Below, in pieces: positions 1 to 9,375 of a stretch of DNA of 44,473 nt. The stretch covers positions 1 through 44,473 of the forward strand of contig NZ_FUGE01000130.1 of NCBI RefSeq assembly GCF_900162825.1, in the 5' to 3' direction. The DNA comes from Psychrobacter piechaudii. GTDB lineage: Bacteria; Pseudomonadota; Gammaproteobacteria; Pseudomonadales; Moraxellaceae. The translations under genes and the position numbers were made by a program. The notes under the pieces are model-generated. The model saw only the letters and a program-made list of their open reading frames with translations, did no database searches and was not told the origin of the DNA. How positions within the stretch are numbered: the first letter of the stretch is position 1; the number at the start of each line of letters is the position of its first letter.

Positions 1-1
1 G

Positions 2-250
2 ATGCGCTATATGGCCCTTAGAGCTAAGGTTAGCCCTCTAAGAATTAGCTTTCATATGGCGTCTATTACGATTGTTGATCTGTTACGGTTTGCACCTTTA
101 CAGGCTGCAGGACTCTTCCCTAAGTTGTTAGATGCAGTTTTAGAGGAAGGAAAGTTGTTTGTTATTCCTGAACGTAGAAAGCGATCTTGCCCGAGGGTGG
201 TTAAGGGGAAACCACAAAAATATCCCAAAAAAAATACCAGTCAGCGTTAA
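2..250 (+). CDS. IS4-family transposase, C-terminal part (runs off left edge)
   Basis: The frame is open to the left edge, so only the last 82 residues are visible. The first Met in the window is internal, not the start. The tail resembles the C-terminus of IS4-family (DDE) transposases: a helical stretch ending in LPKLLDAVLEEGKL-like sequence, then a basic end with PERRKRSCPRVV and a final KYPKKN segment. IS4-type enzymes typically finish with PxRRxRSxPRxVKxxxxxYPxK. The catalytic DDE residues would lie upstream, outside the window, so I cannot say whether the element is intact. It sits about 100 bp upstream of ppiD, where hupB is usual in related gammaproteobacteria. This suggests insertion or rearrangement between hupB and ppiD, but the upstream flank is not visible. 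Confidence 0.72.
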   Translation: MRYMALRAKVSPLRISFHMASITIVDLLRFAPLQAAGLFPKLLDAVLEEGKLFVIPERRKRSCPRVVKGKPQKYPKKNTSQR

Positions 251-258
251 CTGACTGG
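237..258 (+). repeat. Perfect hairpin embedding the transposase stop codon
   Basis: CCAGTCAG (237-244) and CTGACTGG (251-258) form a perfect 8-bp stem. The 6-nt loop CGTTAA contains the TAA stop of the transposase. It lies at the 3' end of the IS4-type gene and may be part of the right end of the element or of its terminator. Confidence 0.6.
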
Positions 259-263
259 CATTA

Positions 264-285
264 CACCTTAGGGTGCGTTTTTTTT
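264..285 (+). terminator. Probable transposase terminator
   Basis: CACC-TTAG-GGTG makes a short 4-bp stem followed by CG and a run of eight T. The stem is weak alone, but it stacks behind the 237-258 hairpin. It probably limits read-through from the transposase into ppiD. Confidence 0.45.
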
Positions 286-312
286 GTGTCGGACCTTATT
301 TTCGCGTATGAT
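284..312 (+). promoter_or_regulatory. Candidate sigma70 promoter of ppiD
   Basis: TTGTGT (284-289) and TATGAT (307-312) are separated by 17 bp and lie 40 bp before the ppiD ATG. The -10 matches five of six consensus positions; the -35 keeps the TTG. The -35 overlaps the T-tract after the transposase, so it may be contributed by IS-derived DNA. Confidence 0.4.
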
Positions 313-352
313 ATTGCGTTAACCTCTTATTAACCTATGACTGATATGTACT

Positions 353-2230
353 ATGGAATCGATACGTAAATTTCTTAAAAGTTGGCCTGGTAGAATTTTC
401 TTAATGCTTTGTTTATCGCCTTTGGTAATCCTAGGGCTTGAGAGCTATTTCACTGGGTCAGCCAATGCAAATGATGTGGCTAAAGTAGGCGATCAGACGA
501 TTAGCCGCGCTGAATACCAAGACGCTATTAATAATCGCAGAAATGAACTGCTACAAAATGGGGTAGAAGCCAGTGCGATTAATACCAATGCTTTAAATCG
601 TGAAGTTCTAGACAGTCTAATCAACCGAGCCTTACTTAGAAACCAAGCGGATCAGTTGGGCATGCACGTATCAGATCAGGTTATCAACAACTTGCTGCTA
701 CAAGACCCTCAGTTTTTAGACGAAAATAGTCAGTTTTCAAACGATCGCTTTGCTTTTTCATTGCAGCAGCAGGGCATTACTAAAGACCAGTTATTTGCGC
801 AGTATCGTCAACAGCTAAACCTAATGCAGCTTTATGCCAGTGTGGCACAAACAGCGCTGTACCCAGAAGCTGAGATTAATGACCTATTGGCGCTACAGCT
901 AGAAACTAGAGATGTTTGGGTATATCGCTTGCCTTGGGAGCAATACAAAGACAAAGTGTCTGTGTCGAATAAAGAGATTGAAGACTATTACAATGAGCAT
1001 AAAAATGAGTTGAACAGTGTGGCTATGGTTGATCTGGCGTACATTCAACTGGATTCAAGCAAAGTAGCCGTTGCAGAAGTGACTGATGAAGAAATTCAAG
1101 CTCAGTATGATGCCTTTAAAGCTAACTATGGGGGCGATTACAGCCAAAAGCTCAGTCAAATTTTAGTGACAGGTGACAATGCCCAAAAAACCATACAGCA
1201 AATTGAAAGTCGTTTGAAAAAGGGTGAAAGCTTTGAGAAATTGGCTAAGGAGCTTTCCGAAGACCCAGTAAGTGCTGCCAAAGGCGGTGATATCGGTACC
1301 TTTAATCCTGAAGTGTTTGGCGCAGATGGCTCAAAAGTTGCCCAAGCCATTGAAGGCTTAAACAAAGGTCAGGTTTCAGCTCCAGTTAAAACCAGCTTCG
1401 GTTATCAGTTATTTAAAGTTACTGAAATGTCGGGTGCGGGTGTGCCAAGTTTAGACAGTGTACGCGAGGAGCTTGTAGCGCAAGCCAAACGTCAAAAACG
1501 TGAAGAACTAATTGCGGATAAGATTACCCGTATTAATGAGATGGCCATTGATGGGGTGAGTATTGAAGATATTGCCCAACAAGAAGAGTTAAGTGTACAG
1601 AAAATTAAAGACTACACTAAAAAGGACAATAAAACAGCTTTGGCTCAGCCAGCGGTTATTGAGGCGGCCTTTGATGACTACGCTATCCAAGATGAGTCAG
1701 TGAGCGCCAGCATTAAAGTTAATAATAATGGAACATTGTGGGTACAGCCTACCAACTATCGTCCCGTTAAGCCTTTAACGCTGAAGCAAGCTACTGCGCA
1801 AATTAAAAACGTTCTAGTGAAGCAAAAAGCCAGCGCTCAAGCTTTGGCTGCAGCTCAAAATATCAGTAAAACAGTTAATAATAAAGGCATGCAGGCTGCC
1901 CAAGCTAAATTCCAGTCTTTAGGAAATGTCAATCGTCAGAGCTCATTGCTAACGGTTGATGAACAAGCTATTGCCTTTAGTAAAGACAGTGCCAATGGTA
2001 AGCAAGTGGCTGTGTCTGAGAAGACTAAAGAGGGGGCAACGGTTCTGGTATTGGGTCCTATCACTAAGGGGTCTATGAAGGATGTCCCTGCTGCTGAGCT
2101 TTCTCAAGCAATGTTTGATATGAGAAGTATCCGTGGCCAAGAGTACTTTAGTGATTATGTTGAGTACTTAAAAGGCGCTACCAAAATCGAGAAGAACGAA
2201 AAAGTGATTAATGAGGTAGGGGGAGTATAA
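353..2230 (+). CDS. ppiD: PpiD-type periplasmic folding chaperone (SurA_N/parvulin)
   Basis: Inner-membrane-anchored periplasmic chaperone that helps nascent proteins leaving the Sec translocon. The 625 residues match the family length (about 620). Order: short cytoplasmic N-terminus, one membrane helix at about residues 15-33 (IFLMLCLSPLVILGL), a SurA_N-type chaperone domain with DVAKVGDQTISRAEYQDA, a parvulin domain at about 263-360 (GGDIGTF, SFGYQLFKV), and a helical C-terminal lobe. The usual parvulin SHIL histidine is replaced by Gln (LSQIL). This fits PpiD, whose isomerase domain is generally degenerate, so a chaperone rather than a prolyl isomerase role is likely. No clear Shine-Dalgarno precedes the ATG. 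The gene is monocistronic, ending in a strong terminator. Confidence 0.93.
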   Translation: MESIRKFLKSWPGRIFLMLCLSPLVILGLESYFTGSANANDVAKVGDQTISRAEYQDAINNRRNELLQNGVEASAINTNALNREVLDSLINRALLRNQADQLGMHVSDQVINNLLLQDPQFLDENSQFSNDRFAFSLQQQGITKDQLFAQYRQQLNLMQLYASVAQTALYPEAEINDLLALQLETRDVWVYRLPWEQYKDKVSVSNKEIEDYYNEHKNELNSVAMVDLAYIQLDSSKVAVAEVTDEEIQAQYDAFKANYGGDYSQKLSQILVTGDNAQKTIQQIESRLKKGESFEKLAKELSEDPVSAAKGGDIGTFNPEVFGADGSKVAQAIEGLNKGQVSAPVKTSFGYQLFKVTEMSGAGVPSLDSVREELVAQAKRQKREELIADKITRINEMAIDGVSIEDIAQQEELSVQKIKDYTKKDNKTALAQPAVIEAAFDDYAIQDESVSASIKVNNNGTLWVQPTNYRPVKPLTLKQATAQIKNVLVKQKASAQALAAAQNISKTVNNKGMQAAQAKFQSLGNVNRQSSLLTVDEQAIAFSKDSANGKQVAVSEKTKEGATVLVLGPITKGSMKDVPAAELSQAMFDMRSIRGQEYFSDYVEYLKGATKIEKNEKVINEVGGV

Positions 2231-2280
2231 GACTCACCTTATCATGGTTAATTTAAGTCCTTTAAGTTTAGGAGACCAAA

Positions 2281-2310
2281 AAAATACCGCCTCAAATGAG
2301 GCGGTATTTT
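2281..2310. terminator. Bidirectional terminator between ppiD and purH
   Basis: AAAATACCGCCTC (2281-2293) and GAGGCGGTATTTT (2298-2310) form a perfect 13-bp stem with an AAAT loop. A-rich and T-rich flanks serve both strands. It lies between the convergent genes ppiD and purH. Confidence 0.92.
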
Positions 2311-2370
2311 TGTTTCTATCTAAGTAATACAGCAAGTTGTTCACTTATAGAACAGATAAAACAAGTTTAA

Positions 2371-3945
2371 TTAGTGACGGAAATGGCGCATGCCAGTGAA
2401 CACCATAGCGATACCGTGCTCATTAGCGGCAGCAATGGTTTCATCATCACGGATTGAACCCCCTGGTTGAATAATAGCTTTAATACCCACTTCAGCAGCG
2501 TTATCAATGCCGTCTCTGAATGGGAAGAAGGCATCTGATGCCATAACTGCACCTTCAGTCTTAAGGTTAGCATGCTCTGCTTTGATAGCCGCAATACGAG
2601 CTGAATTAACACGGCTCATTTGACCAGCACCAACACCGATTGTGCGCTTATCTTTACCATAGACGATAGCATTAGATTTCACATATTTGGCCACAGTCCA
2701 AGTAAATAGAAGATCTTCTAACTGCTCAGCAGTAGGCTGTAAGTCAGTAACTACTTGTAAATCATCTGCAGTGATTAAGCCCAAGTCTTGGTTTTGAATC
2801 AATAAACCGCCCGTCACACGTTTATAGTCAAATTGAGCAGCACGGTTTTGTGGGTTAGGTAACTCACCACAGGTTAAAACACGGACGTTTTTCTTCGCAG
2901 CTGTAATTTCAAGGACGCCTTTCTCTAAGCTTGGAGCAATAATAACTTCAGCAAATTGATTATCAACGATAGCTTTAGCAGTTTGCTTAGTTAGCGGACG
3001 GTTGAAAGCAATGATGCCACCAAAAGATGACTCAGGGTCGGTACTAAAGGCAGTCTTATAAGCTTCAGTTTGATCCGCATTGATTGCCACGCCACAAGGG
3101 TTAGCATGCTTAACGATCACACATGCAGACTCAGAGAATGATTTTACACACTCTAAAGCAGCATCGGTGTCGGCGATGTTGTTGTAAGATAACTCTTTAC
3201 CTTGATGCTGTTTGACAGTAGAGATGCTGCCTTCGCCCGAGCCGTTCTCTTCCACGTAGAAAGCCGCTTGCTGATGTGGGTTTTCGCCATAGCGTAAATC
3301 TTGAGCTTTTTTCAACTGTACGTTGAAAGTACGAGCAAAGTTATCTGGCTCTTCAAACGACTGTAAACGGCTGCCTAAGAAGTTAGCAATCATGCCGTCG
3401 TAATGAGCAGTGTGTTCAAAGGCTTTAACGGCCAAATCAAAACGTGTCTTTTGGGATAGGCTACCCGCTTCTTTTAGCTCTGTTAAAATAGAATCGTAGT
3501 CTGCAGGATTGGTAATGATAGCCACGTGCTCATGGTTTTTAGCAGCAGAGCGAACCATTGTTGGCCCACCAATGTCAATGTTTTCAATAGCATCTGCTTT
3601 GGTGACATCTGGTTTTGCAACGGTTTGGGCGAATGGATATAAGTTGACCACGACCAAGTCGATAGGGCGAATACCGTGCTCGCTCATGACGGCATCATCT
3701 TGACCACGGCGGCCTAAAATGCCCCCATGAATTTTTGGATGTAGAGTTTTCACACGGCCATCCATCATCTCAGCGAAGCCGGTATAGTCTGCTACTTCAG
3801 TCACTGCGATGCCATTGTCAGACAATAGGCGATAAGTACCACCTGTTGATAATAAATCATATCCTGCTTCGATTAGGCCTTTGGCAAAGCTTTCGATTTG
3901 AGCTTTATCAGAAACAGAAATAAGAGCGTACGGCTTATCAGACAT
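2371..3945 (-). CDS. purH: Bifunctional AICAR formyltransferase / IMP cyclohydrolase
   Basis: Catalyses the last two steps of de novo purine synthesis: 10-formyl-THF-dependent formylation of AICAR, then cyclisation of FAICAR to IMP. The N-terminal MGS-like cyclohydrolase domain (about 1-145) has SVSDK, LLSTGGT and [12 protein letters not shown]. The C-terminal transformylase domain shows [44 protein letters not shown] and QPGGSIRD. The 524 residues match the family (about 529). I prefer the ATG at 3945 ([10 protein letters not shown]) because GGGAA lies just before it; the in-frame ATG at 3957 has no ribosome-binding site. It follows fis by about 230 bp on the same strand, a gene order (fis-purH) also known in Pseudomonas. 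Confidence 0.97.
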   Translation of the reverse strand: MSDKPYALISVSDKAQIESFAKGLIEAGYDLLSTGGTYRLLSDNGIAVTEVADYTGFAEMMDGRVKTLHPKIHGGILGRRGQDDAVMSEHGIRPIDLVVVNLYPFAQTVAKPDVTKADAIENIDIGGPTMVRSAAKNHEHVAIITNPADYDSILTELKEAGSLSQKTRFDLAVKAFEHTAHYDGMIANFLGSRLQSFEEPDNFARTFNVQLKKAQDLRYGENPHQQAAFYVEENGSGEGSISTVKQHQGKELSYNNIADTDAALECVKSFSESACVIVKHANPCGVAINADQTEAYKTAFSTDPESSFGGIIAFNRPLTKQTAKAIVDNQFAEVIIAPSLEKGVLEITAAKKNVRVLTCGELPNPQNRAAQFDYKRVTGGLLIQNQDLGLITADDLQVVTDLQPTAEQLEDLLFTWTVAKYVKSNAIVYGKDKRTIGVGAGQMSRVNSARIAAIKAEHANLKTEGAVMASDAFFPFRDGIDNAAEVGIKAIIQPGGSIRDDETIAAANEHGIAMVFTGMRHFRH

Positions 3946-4174
3946 AGTTTTTCCCATAGTGTATACGATAAAAAGGGTGATTAGATTCTGAAATCATCGT
4001 GGGTTTTAAGTAATTGTCTTAACCCTGTCAGGCTAAGACCCGGGTATATTAGTGCAAAACTGAAAATATGACAAAACTTTAGCTCACTAGGAGTAAAGTT
4101 CGCTAGCCCATTATCTGTTTTGCCCCTAACATAAAGCGTTAACTTTTATATAAAAATAAAAGCAAAATAAAAAA

Positions 4175-4462
4175 TCACATCAAACCATACTGCTGCATCT
4201 TCTTGCGCAAAGTGCCTCGATTTAATCCCAATATTAGAGCAGTTTTAGACTGGTTGCCCTGGGTTTGCTCAAGAACGACTTCCAATAGCGGTTTTTCAAC
4301 TTCTTGCAGTATGGTCTGGTATAGATTGGTGGCTGTTTCTCCTTCAAGTTCTATAAAATACTGCTCAACCGCTTGCTGCACATGAAAACGAAGCGGCATA
4401 CGACCTTCGCTACCGTTCGCTAAAGGGCTTGCGTCACTTAAAGAAGAGATTTGGTTATCCAT
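4175..4462 (-). CDS. fis: Fis nucleoid-associated DNA-binding protein
   Basis: Small dimeric nucleoid protein that bends DNA and stimulates rRNA and other growth-phase promoters. The 95 residues match the family (about 98). The C-terminal helix-turn-helix is clear: [19 protein letters not shown], close to the canonical Fis end ([21 protein letters not shown]). The central helix [15 protein letters not shown] corresponds to the Fis dimer core. The N-terminus is less conserved and ends in [17 protein letters not shown]. It lies 85 bp downstream of prmA and upstream of purH on the same strand, so it probably shares their transcripts. The ATG at 4462 has no obvious Shine-Dalgarno. Confidence 0.95.
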   Translation of the reverse strand: [95 protein letters not shown]

Positions 4463-4547
4463 AGCTTTATAATAAATCTAATAGTGAATAAAAGGTGGGT
4501 TTAAACTTTAATTTTAAGAGCGTTTTTAGTTAACTAGAGCCGTGCAA

Positions 4548-5471
4548 TTAACCCTTAAAAGTACCTGATAAGCGGTGCCAATGAGAATCGTCATGATTGT
4601 CATTTTTCTCATACGAGTGACGGGTATCTAGATTAAACCAAGGCTGATAGGTGCTGATGACATCTTCTAGCTGCTCGGAGATTAGGCCTGCCAGTACAAT
4701 GCCGCCTTGAGGTTTGATTAGAGTCGCCAGATAAGGAGCCAACTCCATTAAAGGTTTGGCTAAGATATTCGCAACAATAATATCTGCTTTAGGAATATCT
4801 CCAGCTTCAAAAGCTTTGGCAAAGTCTTCAGGTAAGAACGCCTGTAATTGCTGATCCACATCATTACGCTCAGCATTTTGCTTGGTGGCTAAAACGGCCT
4901 GAGGGTCAATATCAACACTATAGACTTGCTTCGCACCTAGCAAAAGAGCAGCAATGCCTAAGATGCCTGAGCCACACCCATAGTCAATAACAACTTTATC
5001 TGATAAATCTTGGTCAGTTAGCCAGTCTAGGCATAGGCGAGTAGTTGCATGATAGCCGGTACCAAAGGCTAAGCCCGGATCCATCATAATGTTTATCGCC
5101 TCTGGATTAGGAGGGGTCATCCACTTAGGAACAATCCATAAGTTATTGGTACATTCAATAGGGGCGTAATGTGACATCCACTCGCGTTCCCAATCCGTAT
5201 CGGCAAGGGCAGTGGTCCAGACGCGTCGGGCATTAACTTGCACAGCAATGGTCTGTGCTGCCGACTCAATGTCTTGTGCATTATCTGCGGTGAAAAGTCC
5301 CGTTAGGATAACTTCGTCCCACAAAGGAGACTGACCCGGCAATGGCTCAAATAACGGCTGATCTCCAGCATCTTCTAAGCTAATTGAAAGTGCGCCTTCT
5401 TCTAACAATAGGCTTTCGGCCAAGTCCACATCTTGCTTTGCACACTGCAGGTGTAATTGCTGCCAATCCAT
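4548..5471 (-). CDS. prmA: Ribosomal protein L11 methyltransferase
   Basis: SAM-dependent enzyme that trimethylates lysines and the N-terminus of ribosomal protein L11. The 307 residues are slightly longer than the family norm (about 293). The N-terminal substrate-recruitment domain (about 1-70) precedes a Rossmann methyltransferase domain. That domain has GLAFGTGYHATTRLCLDWL, the SAM motif VIDYGCGSGILGIAALLLGA, the acidic ribose-binding position YSVDIDPQA, and NILAKPLMEL, the PrmA catalytic-loop motif (usually NILAxPL). AAGGAT before the ATG supports the start. It lies 71 bp after the lpoP-like gene and 85 bp before fis. Confidence 0.96.
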   Translation of the reverse strand: MDWQQLHLQCAKQDVDLAESLLLEEGALSISLEDAGDQPLFEPLPGQSPLWDEVILTGLFTADNAQDIESAAQTIAVQVNARRVWTTALADTDWEREWMSHYAPIECTNNLWIVPKWMTPPNPEAINIMMDPGLAFGTGYHATTRLCLDWLTDQDLSDKVVIDYGCGSGILGIAALLLGAKQVYSVDIDPQAVLATKQNAERNDVDQQLQAFLPEDFAKAFEAGDIPKADIIVANILAKPLMELAPYLATLIKPQGGIVLAGLISEQLEDVISTYQPWFNLDTRHSYEKNDNHDDSHWHRLSGTFKG

Positions 5472-5542
5472 AATGATCCTTAGGGTAAATAAACTTTATA
5501 AAATGGTATATTTTAACGTGATACTACTTAGGTTGATAGCCT

Positions 5543-6454
5543 TTATCTTGAGAGGGCAGCTTTTGCTTCCTTAATGACTCGGCTGTTGCCTTGAGCCTGA
5601 CCAGCTATCAAAATAATTTGCCACAAGGCTCTTTTTCTGGCTTCAGTCTGAGCCACCACCAACCCACGACGGGCCATGGCTTCGGCCTTCAAAGGTTGGT
5701 TCTGTTTTAAAGCCACTTGACCCAAATAGAAGTAAACTGCTGAGGATTGAGGGGCTAAGCGCTGCGCTCGGGTGAAAGTAGCTTGAGCGGCAGAGACTTG
5801 GCCTTGACGTAATTGCTCAACCCCAGTGTCCATTAGTTTTTGAAAAGCAGGAATAGTACTACCATCTTGGATAGAGGTTGGTCTATTAGTCGATTTTTTT
5901 GAGTTCTGACGCGCCTGCTCCAGTAGGCTTTGCTGTACTGTTTTGGCATCTGCTACGGGAAGCTTAACTACCGGAGCTTCATTGGTGGCAATAGGGCTAG
6001 AGGGGATAGGAGAGGCGGGTCTAGTTTGGCCCACAGCATTAGGGTTATCGCTAGGAGTGCTGTCTTTAGTAGCCTCAGGCTCCTGGCTACTTTCTGTGGG
6101 AGGCTCTACCGGATAGGAAGGCTGGTGATCAAAACCTGACTCTTGTGCCACAGCTTCAGTATTGTCATCCACCTCCAAAATTGGGTAGTCCTCTTCAATG
6201 CCTTGGTAAACAGGAGAAGAATCTGAAGCAGCAGTTGGATTTGGGCTAGTTTGACTGGTGGGCTGGGTCACAGTCACTGAAGAAGGGGTTGATAAGCCAT
6301 CAGTACTTTGACAGCCCGTCACAGCACCCAGCATAAGTAAGCCAAGCGCTGAACTCGCTAGTAAAGATTTTAAGGGGCTAACTTTGGCAGAAGTTCTAGC
6401 CGCTGTTGCAGTTGTTGTAGCTTTTGCAATAGGTACTTGGGATTGCAGAGACAT
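5543..6454 (-). CDS. lpoP: TPR lipoprotein, probable PBP1b activator (LpoP-like)
   Basis: The 303-residue protein has a lipoprotein signal: basic n-region, hydrophobic SSALGLLMLGA and a VTGC lipobox with acylated Cys at residue 48. The signal is unusually far from the start; no later Met fits. A long Pro/Ser/Thr/Glu-rich, probably disordered linker (about 49-190) is followed by a C-terminal TPR region (about 205-303) with AQATFTRAQRLAPQSSAVYFYLGQ. In P. aeruginosa and Acinetobacter, LpoP is a TPR lipoprotein that activates PBP1b and is encoded next to its gene. Here it directly follows mrcB on the same strand (123-bp gap). Architecture and context agree, but the assignment is inference. Other TPR lipoproteins cannot be excluded. 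Confidence 0.72.
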   Translation of the reverse strand: MSLQSQVPIAKATTTATAARTSAKVSPLKSLLASSALGLLMLGAVTGCQSTDGLSTPSSVTVTQPTSQTSPNPTAASDSSPVYQGIEEDYPILEVDDNTEAVAQESGFDHQPSYPVEPPTESSQEPEATKDSTPSDNPNAVGQTRPASPIPSSPIATNEAPVVKLPVADAKTVQQSLLEQARQNSKKSTNRPTSIQDGSTIPAFQKLMDTGVEQLRQGQVSAAQATFTRAQRLAPQSSAVYFYLGQVALKQNQPLKAEAMARRGLVVAQTEARKRALWQIILIAGQAQGNSRVIKEAKAALSR

Positions 6455-6496
6455 AATTTCAATCCAAATTGGTAAGTTGGGGGCAGACCATTAAGT

Positions 6497-6530
6497 AAAG
6501 CCGACTCATTAATAATGATGAGTCAGCTTT
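6497..6530 (-). promoter_or_regulatory. Stem-loop between mrcB and the lpoP-like gene
   Basis: AAAGC-C-GACTCAT (6497-6509) pairs with ATGAGTC-A-GCTTT (6518-6530), a 12-bp stem with one mismatch and an 8-nt loop. There is no real U-tract on the minus strand, so it could partly attenuate, or protect mRNA ends, between two genes that need different expression levels. Confidence 0.5.
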
Positions 6531-6577
6531 GGCACTCTAAAAACTAGATGTTAAAAAAGTTAAACTTAGCAGGAAGA

Positions 6578-9133
6578 TTAAAACCATTCTAGAGCTTTAT
6601 CATACCAAGTGTCGCCCGAATTCTCACTGTTATTGTTGTTTGAAGCCCCGCCTTCGTCATTTTGAGAACCCATACCGCCCTCATTATTTTCACCGTTTGA
6701 AGCGCCGGAGGGCATGCCTTCTTGGACACTATCTAACTCACGACTGCGATTCAATAGCGCTTTACGTTGATCGTTGAGCCAGCGCATTTGTTGGCGGGAT
6801 TGTTCTTGTTGATAAAGCTCTAAGGCGCAGTCACTGGCATCTTCCGGTAAACTCCTTGATAGTACAGGCAGGTATCTTGCGCCTGGACAGCTTTCATGAG
6901 ACAGCTTACCAGTACCGTTTTCTAACCAGAGCCACTCAACACTATCAGGCTGTACCAATTCGACAGGCGTTAGACGCAAGCGGCCCATAAAGTCTTTCCA
7001 TAAGGGCAGGGCGCCACTGCCACCACTTAGACCAATAGGTTTGTTGTCATCTCGGCCGACCCAGACCACACTGACGTAGTTACCACTGTAGCCTGCAAAC
7101 CAAGCATCTCGGTAATCATTGGTGGTCCCTGTTTTACCCGCTAAATTAAGATCGCTACCTAAAGACTTCAATGAGCTCGCTGTGCCATTTCTAACCACTT
7201 CTTGCAGCGCATAGTTGGTTAGATAGTTAACATCAGGGGGGACACTGCGTTTGGTATCAAATCCAGAGCGCTGTAAAATACTGCCTCTATCATCTACCAC
7301 AGTACGGATACTGATAATGGGAGTGCGGAATCCACCGGCTGCCACAACTTGATACATGCCCAACATGTCCATAGGACTCAGCTCGACAGAGCCTAAGAAC
7401 AAAGAGGGGTAAGTGGGAATTTTTTCATTGATACCCAAGCGATGCATCTGATTGACAAGGGTTCCCACCCCGAATTCTACCCCAGTATTAACAGCTGCCT
7501 GGTTGTAAGACTTCGCCAGCGCCGTGGTTAAAGGCACATAACCATGATCCACCCCATCATAGTTTTTGGGAGTCCAGCTGCTACCATCAGATAGGTTTAA
7601 GGTGACAGGACTGTCATTGACCGAGCTGGCAAGATTGTACTTGCCACTTTCAAGAGCCGTCATATAGATAAAAGGCTTTAACAGTGAGCCGACTTGACGC
7701 TTAGCATCTACCGCACGGTTAAATCCAGTAAATTCACTACCACTACCAATGGCAGCCACCAGCTCACCTGAAGCGGGATTGGCACTCAATAAGGCTGCTT
7801 GTAAAGGTTTGGTCTTACTGCTTTTTTTTCGTAGCACTGACAGCTGCTTTTGTACCGCATTATCAGCCGCAAACTGAGCAATAGGATCTAAGGTACTAAA
7901 AACTCGAAGCCCTTCGTTCTTTAGATCTTCGGGATGATAGTTTGACTGCAGCTCACGTTTTACAATATCTAAAAAGTCTGGAAAACGGCTTTTACCTACA
8001 CTAGGCTTTTCGACGACATCAAGCGGTTTTGCTATGGCCTCTTCATAAGTTTCTTGGTCGATTTTTCCAGTAGCTAACATATTAGCTAAGACCGTATTTC
8101 GTCTGTCTAAGGCCCGCTCAGGGTTACGACGAGGGTTGTAGTAACTGGTACCTTTCGCTAAGCCAACCAGTAAGGCTTGCTGATCAATTCTTAACTCTTT
8201 TAACGGTTGATTAAAATAAAACTGCGCGGCTAACCCAAAGCCATTAATAGAGCGATTGCCATTTTGACCTAAGTTAATCTCATTCAAATAGGTTTGTAAA
8301 ATCTCATCTTTGCTGTAGTGCATCTCTAGCAATAACGCCATAACCGCTTCATTGGCTTTGCGCTTTAAAGTACGGTCTGAGCTAAGGTAGAAGTTTTTAA
8401 CCAACTGCTGAGTGATGGTCGAGCCACCCTGCATAGAACCGCCTTGCAAGTTATTATAAAAAGCTCGGCCAATGCCTTTTAAAGACACCCCTTTATGCTG
8501 ATAAAACCCTCTATCCTCAGTAGAGATTAAGGCATCAATAAGCGGCTGTGGAATCTCAGAGATCGGTAGTACGATGCGATCTTCATTATTATCTGGATAA
8601 ATACCGCCAATAGTTACTGGTTCAATGCGTACAATTCCGGTATCACTAGGCTGGGTGCTTTGAATGCTAGTGATCTTTGAGTCTTGAATTTTGATCTTGA
8701 TAACCTGCTCAGGATCAACATCACTGGCGCTATACTGGAATCCCCGAGTATGAATCACATACTGACCAGAGGATTTATTATAAGTACCGGTACGATCATA
8801 GTTTGAGCTGGATTTGTAGTTTAGCATCTCTAACCACGAGTCTAAGTTTTTGGTGGTTAGGGTAGCGCCTTGGTAGAGCTCAAGAGGTTGCGAATAGACT
8901 TTGGCGGGGATATTCCAGCGCTTACCTTCAAATTTAGCGGTAATGACTCTATCTTGCTTAATTAAATACATAGCAAGAATCACCATACCGACAATGATGA
9001 TAATCAGTAATAAAAAACCAAGCACTGAGCCTCTTTGTTGTTCAGGATTTGGCGTCTTGCCTGTAAAAGTATTTAAAGAGGAGGCTGATGATTTAGAAAT
9101 GGGGGATTTTGCTAAAGAAGGTTTATGATGCAC
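6578..9133 (-). CDS. mrcB: Class A penicillin-binding protein 1b (transglycosylase/transpeptidase)
   Basis: Bifunctional peptidoglycan polymerase of the inner membrane. Order: cytoplasmic tail, one membrane helix at about 35-60 (VLGFLLLIIIIVGMVIL), a UB2H-like activator-docking region, a GT51 glycosyltransferase domain with EDRGFYQHKGVS, GGSTITQQLVKN and the RKANEAVMALLLE segment, then a transpeptidase domain with SLLKPF (SxxK nucleophile), SYNQ (SxN) and GKTGTTNDYRDAWF (KTG). The 851 residues are typical. A UB2H region implies a lipoprotein activator, supporting the LpoP call next door. The C-terminal 50 residues are an Asn/Gly/Ser/Glu-rich tail. Translation starts at GTG (9133); there is no internal Met before the membrane helix and only a weak ribosome-binding site. 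Confidence 0.95.
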   Translation of the reverse strand: MHHKPSLAKSPISKSSASSLNTFTGKTPNPEQQRGSVLGFLLLIIIIVGMVILAMYLIKQDRVITAKFEGKRWNIPAKVYSQPLELYQGATLTTKNLDSWLEMLNYKSSSNYDRTGTYNKSSGQYVIHTRGFQYSASDVDPEQVIKIKIQDSKITSIQSTQPSDTGIVRIEPVTIGGIYPDNNEDRIVLPISEIPQPLIDALISTEDRGFYQHKGVSLKGIGRAFYNNLQGGSMQGGSTITQQLVKNFYLSSDRTLKRKANEAVMALLLEMHYSKDEILQTYLNEINLGQNGNRSINGFGLAAQFYFNQPLKELRIDQQALLVGLAKGTSYYNPRRNPERALDRRNTVLANMLATGKIDQETYEEAIAKPLDVVEKPSVGKSRFPDFLDIVKRELQSNYHPEDLKNEGLRVFSTLDPIAQFAADNAVQKQLSVLRKKSSKTKPLQAALLSANPASGELVAAIGSGSEFTGFNRAVDAKRQVGSLLKPFIYMTALESGKYNLASSVNDSPVTLNLSDGSSWTPKNYDGVDHGYVPLTTALAKSYNQAAVNTGVEFGVGTLVNQMHRLGINEKIPTYPSLFLGSVELSPMDMLGMYQVVAAGGFRTPIISIRTVVDDRGSILQRSGFDTKRSVPPDVNYLTNYALQEVVRNGTASSLKSLGSDLNLAGKTGTTNDYRDAWFAGYSGNYVSVVWVGRDDNKPIGLSGGSGALPLWKDFMGRLRLTPVELVQPDSVEWLWLENGTGKLSHESCPGARYLPVLSRSLPEDASDCALELYQQEQSRQQMRWLNDQRKALLNRSRELDSVQEGMPSGASNGENNEGGMGSQNDEGGASNNNNSENSGDTWYDKALEWF

Positions 9134-9375
9134 GATAGTTTTACCAACATAAAAAAGACCTGATTATAATGACGGAAAACCGCCTTTTTTTCAATGTAAA
9201 TGCTATTTAATACTCGGCTATTGTACATTAAAACTAGGTTTTCATTGCTTTTCCATAACCCAACTCAAAGATGGATTAAATATTGATCGCTTATATTCAG
9301 ATAACAGTGCTTAGTTGTTAAGACCTGATACAATAGACAGTATCTTTACTGCGACAATTTGTTGTGAATAATGTT

